DNA of 6,320 nt, taken from assembly GCA_937888665.1 (NCBI GenBank), contig CALBET010001157.1, positions 1 through 6,320 on the forward strand. The letters are read 5' to 3'. The position numbers and the translations under genes were made by a program. This DNA is from an uncultured Acidobacteriota bacterium (GTDB lineage: Bacteria > Acidobacteriota > Vicinamibacteria > Vicinamibacterales > UBA8438). The notes under the pieces were generated by a model. That model worked only from the letters and a program-made list of their open reading frames with translations. It had not been told where the DNA came from and did no database searches. This document shows positions 4,001-6,320 of the stretch, piece by piece. The number at the start of each line of letters is the position of its first letter. Within the stretch, counting starts at the first letter, position 1.

Positions 4001-6320
4001 GACGGGGTATTGGGCGATGGCGCTGGCCGCGGCCTCGGTCGTGGACAATGCGGCGACGCACCGACTCACCGATGTTGCGATCGAGCACCCGCTGGTGCTG
4101 CCCGAGGATGGAAGCCGCGTCGTCCAGCTGATTCTGACACCTCGCGCGGGTCACGGCACCACGTTCGCGATGTTCAGCCGGGCCGACGGACCAACCTCCG
4201 CGGATGGCTCCTGGACTCGGCACGCCGTGGGTGTGGTGTGGCCAGCGGAGGCCAGCGACGCGGCGGCTCTCGTGTCGCTAGACGACCTGCGGGCGGCCTG
4301 TTCGGAGGAGCTGTCGGTCAGCGAGCACTACGAGCGGATGCGCGCGCACGGGATGCACTACGGTCCTGCGTTTCAGGGTGTCCAACAGCTGTGGCGTGGT
4401 GACGGGCAGTGCCTCGCCAGGCTGGAGTTGCCCGCTGAGGACCGATCGGACGCGAATCACTACTGGTGCCATCCGGCGCTCTTGGACGCGGGCCTCCAGG
4501 TGCTCGGCGTCGGCGTGCAGGATTCAGATGAGGACGTGACGTTTCTGCCGATTGCGCTGGACCAGATGGAGGTGCGGGCCCCGACCACGCCGTCGGTCTG
4601 GTGCCATGCGGTGCTCCAGGACGATGCCGATACTCACGCCGAGTCGCTGCGGGGGGATCTGCAGCTCCTGGACGACGCGGGGCGGGTGTTGGGGACACTC
4701 AAGGGGCTCCGGCTGAAGCGGACGACACGCCAGGCCGTGCTGCGCACGATGGGCCAGGAAGGTCCCAGCCTCGTACACGAGATTCGATGGCGTCCCATCG
4801 AGCCCGCCGTCGCCGTCGAGCGGACCGAGCCGGGGTGCTGGATGATCTTCGCAGACGCCGGTGGGATTGGCGAGGAGATGGCCAGCCGCCTGACGACGCA
4901 GGGCGAACACGTCATTCTCATCCGACCTGGCACGCGCTTCGAGGGCGGTGATGATCGCTATGCGATCAACCCCCTGCAGGTTGATGACTTCGAGCGCCTC
5001 TTCCGCGAGGCGCTGTCGGGGCCTGGGCTCGCCTGTCGTGGGGTCGTGCATCTGTGGGGGATTGATGCGACGTTGGCCCGGGAGACCACGCTCGAATCCC
5101 TGCAGGTCGACCAGCGAATCGGCTCCGGCAGCCTGCTGCACTTGGTCCAGACGCTCGTCGCGATGCAGACGGAGAAGCCGCGGCTCTGGGTGGCAACCCT
5201 CGGCGCGCAGGCGGTCGAGGCTGGGCCGGAGGCGCTCTGCCCCGTGCAGTCCTTGCTGTGGGGGTTGGGACGAGTTGTGGCGAACGAGCACCCGGAGCTG
5301 CATTGCACGCTCACCGACCTCGAGGCCTCATCGTGCAGCGACGCGGCCGCCGCGCTCGTCGAGGAGGTGCGGTCCAGCGATGCGCCGAATCAAGTCGCCT
5401 ACCGCCAGGGCATCCGCTACGTCCCGCGCTTGATTCGGCCACCGGACACGGCCGGGATGAAAGTGCCGCCAGGTGAAGCCTTCCAGCTTCAGATCGGCCA
5501 GCGTGGCGTCCTGGACAATCTTCGCATCGTGCCGGTGACGCCGCGCGATCCAGGCCCCGGGGAACTGAGGATCCGGGTTCGAGCCACCGGCTTGAATTTT
5601 CGCGACGTGCTGAATGCGCTTGACCTGTACCCGGGCGATCCGGGCCCGCTCGGAGGCGAATGCGCCGGTGACGTCGTCTCCGTGGGCGACGAGGAGAGTG
5701 TCTTCGACGTTGGCCAGCGGGTCGTCGCGATTGTGCCGGGGAGCTTCAGTTCGGACGTCATCGTCTCGTCGGATCTGGTCGCCGCCATCCCCCCCGGATT
5801 GAGCTACGAGCAGGCGGTCACCGTCCCGGTCACGTTCATCACCGCCTACTACGCGCTCGTCCATCTGGCGAAGCTGACCACGGGTGACAAGGTACTGATT
5901 CACGCCGCTACGGGCGGCGTCGGTCAGGCAGCCCTTCAGCTGGCCAAGCGGGCAGGTGCCGTGATCTTTGCCACAGCCGGCAGTCCGGAAAAGCGCGACA
6001 TGCTCCGCTCGCTCGGAGTGGCCCATGTGATGGACTCACGGTCGGTCGAATTTGCGGCCGAGGTGAACCGAGTGACCGAAGGACGCGGTGTCGACCTCAT
6101 CCTCAACTCGCTTGCCGGTGATTTCATTCCCAAGGGGTTCTCGTGCCTGAGTCCGACCGGGCGATTTCTGGAGATCGGCAAGACCGAGATCTGGGACGAG
6201 ACGCGTGTCGCCGACATGTACCCGGACGTGTTGTATCGGGCGATCGCGTTGGACACGTTGGCGGCGGAGCGGCCCGCGTTCGTGGGCGGTCTATTGCGGG
6301 ATCTGATGGCCGACTTCGCG
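1068..6320 (+). CDS. Modular type I polyketide synthase, KS-AT-DH-(KR structural half)-ER, 3' end outside window
   Basis: This is a single open frame of 1751 codons without a stop, the largest gene here. It should extend a polyketide chain by one malonate unit and reduce it fully: ketone to alcohol (KR, mostly off-window), dehydration (DH) and saturation (ER). Domain order by residue: docking-like helix 12-36, KS 37-465, AT 566-864, post-AT linker ending YPFQRERFW (906-914), DH 937-1217, KR structural half 1236-1455, ER 1472 onward. Known catalytic landmarks are present in every complete domain, so nothing looks decayed. Family precedent predicts that the catalytic KR half and an ACP follow. 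The start is ATG 1068: the nearest in-frame upstream stop is TGA 1044-1046, no other start codon lies between, and GAGGAG at 1051-1056 precedes it by 11 nt. It is transcribed away from the minus-strand PKS across a 437-bp gap. The same domain order also occurs in iterative reducing enzymes such as mycocerosic acid synthases, so one-round or repeated use cannot be decided from this fragment. Confidence 0.97.
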   Translation, partial: MSSSTDTGHRTSQLREAAIALREMRGKLEAMERARREPIAIVGMACRFPGGAVDPARYWHLLQQGTDAIVDIPSDRWDVDALYDADPDAVGRMYCRQGGFLDGVECFDPGLFGISPREAVSMDPQQRLLLEVAWEAFEDAGQAPDRLAGSATGAFVGIASFDYGQNTIFSGRPELIEAYCGTGITLSVAAGRLAYVFGLQGPTLSVDTACSSSLVAIHLAAQSLRSRECRMAVAGGVNILTAPEMTIYFCKLRALSPSARCRAFDASADGYARGEGCGVVVLKRLSDAVEDGDRILAILRGSAVNHDGRSGGLTVPNGPAQERVIRQALADAGVEPNEVDYIEAHGTGTPLGDPIEVHALAQTFGHDRPADVPLTIGSAKTNIGHLETAAGVAGLIKVMLALEHEEIPPHLHFREWNPHISLDGAPIEVSVAGKPWPVTDRKRLAGLSSFGMSGTNAHLIIEEAPARERLTAGDDSTLHILTLSAKSQDALVDLADRYQQCLSAPQPDSVADVAFTANTGRSQLNQRLAVIGKTPAELSAGLAAFAAGQTQPGLLVGDMATGRKPRVAFLFTGQGSQYAGMGRQLFETEPVFRQALEKCDALLRPQLGDSLLSVMYPEASAASDVIDQTAFTQPALFALEYAIAELWKSWGVRPDIVMGHSVGEYVAACVAGVFSLEEGLKLIATRGRLMQDLPAGGAMAAVVADRDRVESALRPYADQVSIAAINAANNIVISGAGEAVGRVLEALTTAGVRAQPLTVSHAFHSPLMDPILEALEREALRVTFNNPAIVLMSNLTAAPVEPGQIDARYWARHAREAVRFADGIRHVSESGCDVFVEIGPSPTLCGLGQQTVSNPGTAWLPSLRRGRDDRQQLLHGLGTVYVRGVAVDWDGFHADRPGRRIGLPTYPFQRERFWVDRVSPLLTGGAFSPVEPAGETHPLLGSQLHTAGQEIVFQNQLQPTVPPFLDDHRVHGVVVFPATGYWAMALAAASVVDNAATHRLTDVAIEHPLVLPEDGSRVVQLILTPRAGHGTTFAMFSRADGPTSADGSWTRHAVGVVWPAEASDAAALVSLDDLRAACSEELSVSEHYERMRAHGMHYGPAFQGVQQLWRGDGQCLARLELPAEDRSDANHYWCHPALLDAGLQVLGVGVQDSDEDVTFLPIALDQMEVRAPTTPSVWCHAVLQDDADTHAESLRGDLQLLDDAGRVLGTLKGLRLKRTTRQAVLRTMGQEGPSLVHEIRWRPIEPAVAVERTEPGCWMIFADAGGIGEEMASRLTTQGEHVILIRPGTRFEGGDDRYAINPLQVDDFERLFREALSGPGLACRGVVHLWGIDATLARETTLESLQVDQRIGSGSLLHLVQTLVAMQTEKPRLWVATLGAQAVEAGPEALCPVQSLLWGLGRVVANEHPELHCTLTDLEASSCSDAAAALVEEVRSSDAPNQVAYRQGIRYVPRLIRPPDTAGMKVPPGEAFQLQIGQRGVLDNLRIVPVTPRDPGPGELRIRVRATGLNFRDVLNALDLYPGDPGPLGGECAGDVVSVGDEESVFDVGQRVVAIVPGSFSSDVIVSSDLVAAIPPGLSYEQAVTVPVTFITAYYALVHLAKLTTGDKVLIHAATGGVGQAALQLAKRAGAVIFATAGSPEKRDMLRSLGVAHVMDSRSVEFAAEVNRVTEGRGVDLILNSLAGDFIPKGFSCLSPTGRFLEIGKTEIWDETRVADMYPDVLYRAIALDTLAAERPAFVGGLLRDLMADFA
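1101..1175 (+). other. N-terminal docking-like helix of the plus-strand PKS
   Basis: Residues 12-36 are rich in Leu, Ala, Glu, Arg and Met and free of Pro, and run straight into EPIAIVG. The segment around ALREMRGKLEAMERARR resembles the short amphipathic, coiled-coil-forming leader found before KS domains of non-initial modules in cyanobacterial and myxobacterial PKSs. Such leaders dock onto the C-terminus of the preceding PKS or NRPS protein. The inference is that this enzyme receives its chain from another polypeptide. The partner is not visible. Confidence 0.6.
1176..2462 (+). other. Ketosynthase (KS) domain of the plus-strand PKS
   Basis: The domain spans residues 37-465, the normal KS length. 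The chain-accepting nucleophile is Cys210 in VDTACSSSLVA. The decarboxylation and condensation histidines are His345 in EAHGTGTPLGDP and His385 in KTNIGHLE. Other family blocks are MDPQQRLLLE (122-131), GYARGEGCGVVVLK (270-283) and the closing SSFGMSGTNAHLIIEEAP (448-465). Because Cys210 is present rather than Gln, this is an elongating KS and not a KSQ loading domain. All three catalytic residues are intact, so it should be active. Confidence 0.95.
2763..3659 (+). other. Acyltransferase (AT) domain, predicted malonyl-CoA specific
   Basis: The domain spans residues 566-864 and loads the extender unit onto the ACP. It begins with FLFTGQGSQYAGMG (569-582). The nucleophile is Ser661 in GHSVGEY, and Arg686 in TRGRLMQ is the expected carboxylate-binding residue. 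The specificity motif is HAFH (761-764), with V after the active-site serine. By the established AT code, HAFH together with GHS(V/I)GE indicates malonyl-CoA, whereas methylmalonyl-specific ATs carry YASH and GHSQGE. A unit without a methyl branch is therefore predicted. VEIGPSPTL (836-844) marks the C-terminal part. Confidence 0.92.
3876..4718 (+). other. Dehydratase (DH) domain, double hot-dog fold
   Basis: The domain spans residues 937-1217, starting at HPLLGSQL. It removes water from the beta-hydroxyacyl-ACP to give an enoyl chain. The catalytic His968 sits in the HxxxGxxxxP motif (H968, G972, P977). The catalytic Asp1140 sits in HPALLDAGLQ (1135-1144), which matches the HPALLDxxxQ consensus. 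The YGPAF block (1098-1102) matches the GYxYGPxF motif in its second half. All three landmarks are present, so dehydration should occur. Confidence 0.93.
4773..5432 (+). other. Structural (non-catalytic) subdomain of the split ketoreductase
   Basis: Residues 1236-1455 match the Rossmann-like structural half of a PKS KR, which stabilises the catalytic half. Landmarks are EIRWRPI (1238-1244), WMIFADAGGIGEEMA (from 1258), GVVHLWGID (1325-1333) and LLWGLGRVVANEHPEL (1396-1411). In reducing modules the ER is inserted between the structural and catalytic KR halves, and the ER follows directly here. The Lys-Ser-Tyr catalytic residues and the true NADPH site should lie beyond the window. Whether the KR is active cannot be judged from this fragment. 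Confidence 0.85.
5481..6320 (+). other. Enoylreductase (ER) domain, C-terminal end cut by the window
   Basis: The domain runs from about residue 1472 to the window edge, roughly 280 of the usual 300-310 residues. It belongs to the medium-chain dehydrogenase/reductase family and reduces the enoyl-ACP double bond with NADPH. The substrate-side signature is GLNFRDVLNALDLYPGD (1508-1524), followed by GPLGGECAG (1526-1534). The nucleotide-binding loop is HAATGGVGQAALQLA (1612-1626). Downstream blocks are ILNSLAGDFIPK (1678-1689) and GRFLEIGKTEIWD (1698-1710). Nothing is missing in the visible part, so an active ER is expected. Confidence 0.93.

Noticed and set aside
4524..5303. 259-residue minus-strand open frame opposite the DH and KR structural region
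   Set aside because: It is antisense to a continuous PKS frame with intact motifs. GC-biased codons keep the opposite frame free of stops. Similar shadows at 1662-2324 and 5328-6026 were rejected for the same reason.
1..6320. CRISPR array, tRNA, rRNA or insertion sequence
   Set aside because: No regularly spaced direct repeats, cloverleaf-like segment, rRNA-like block or transposase coding sequence was seen on either strand.

Overview
The window covers two divergently transcribed modular type I polyketide synthase (PKS) genes and the 437-bp gap between them. Both genes run off the window, so neither full protein is visible. The DNA is GC-rich (roughly two-thirds G+C by eye). The coding parts still use AT-ending codons such as GAT, ATT, TTT and one TTA, which argues against a very high GC3 Streptomyces. 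A myxobacterium, an acidobacterium or another high-GC uncultured bacterium with secondary metabolism would fit. No taxonomic marker gene is present, so this is inference only.

Layout: positions 1-630 (minus strand) hold the first 210 residues of a PKS that starts almost directly with a ketosynthase (KS) domain. Its nucleophile cysteine is retained, but the surrounding motif is unusual (DSGCASS instead of DTACSSS). Positions 631-1067 are non-coding as far as can be seen. They hold the presumed divergent promoters, several short inverted repeats and a clear ribosome binding site for the plus-strand gene. Positions 1068-6320 (plus strand) are one uninterrupted 1751-codon reading frame with no stop, encoding an N-terminal docking-like helix, KS, acyltransferase (AT), dehydratase (DH), the structural half of a ketoreductase (KR), and most of an enoylreductase (ER). 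By family precedent the catalytic KR half and an acyl carrier protein (ACP) should follow outside the window.

Function: the plus-strand protein looks like a fully reducing, malonyl-CoA-specific extension module. It would add a saturated two-carbon unit to a chain received from an upstream protein. The minus-strand protein is a second PKS, probably of the same biosynthetic cluster, and the gap may control both. The overall content is a conventional modular PKS cluster. The most unusual points are the divergent minus-strand KS and the inverted-repeat cluster in the intergenic region. I see no evidence of a wholly new type of system.
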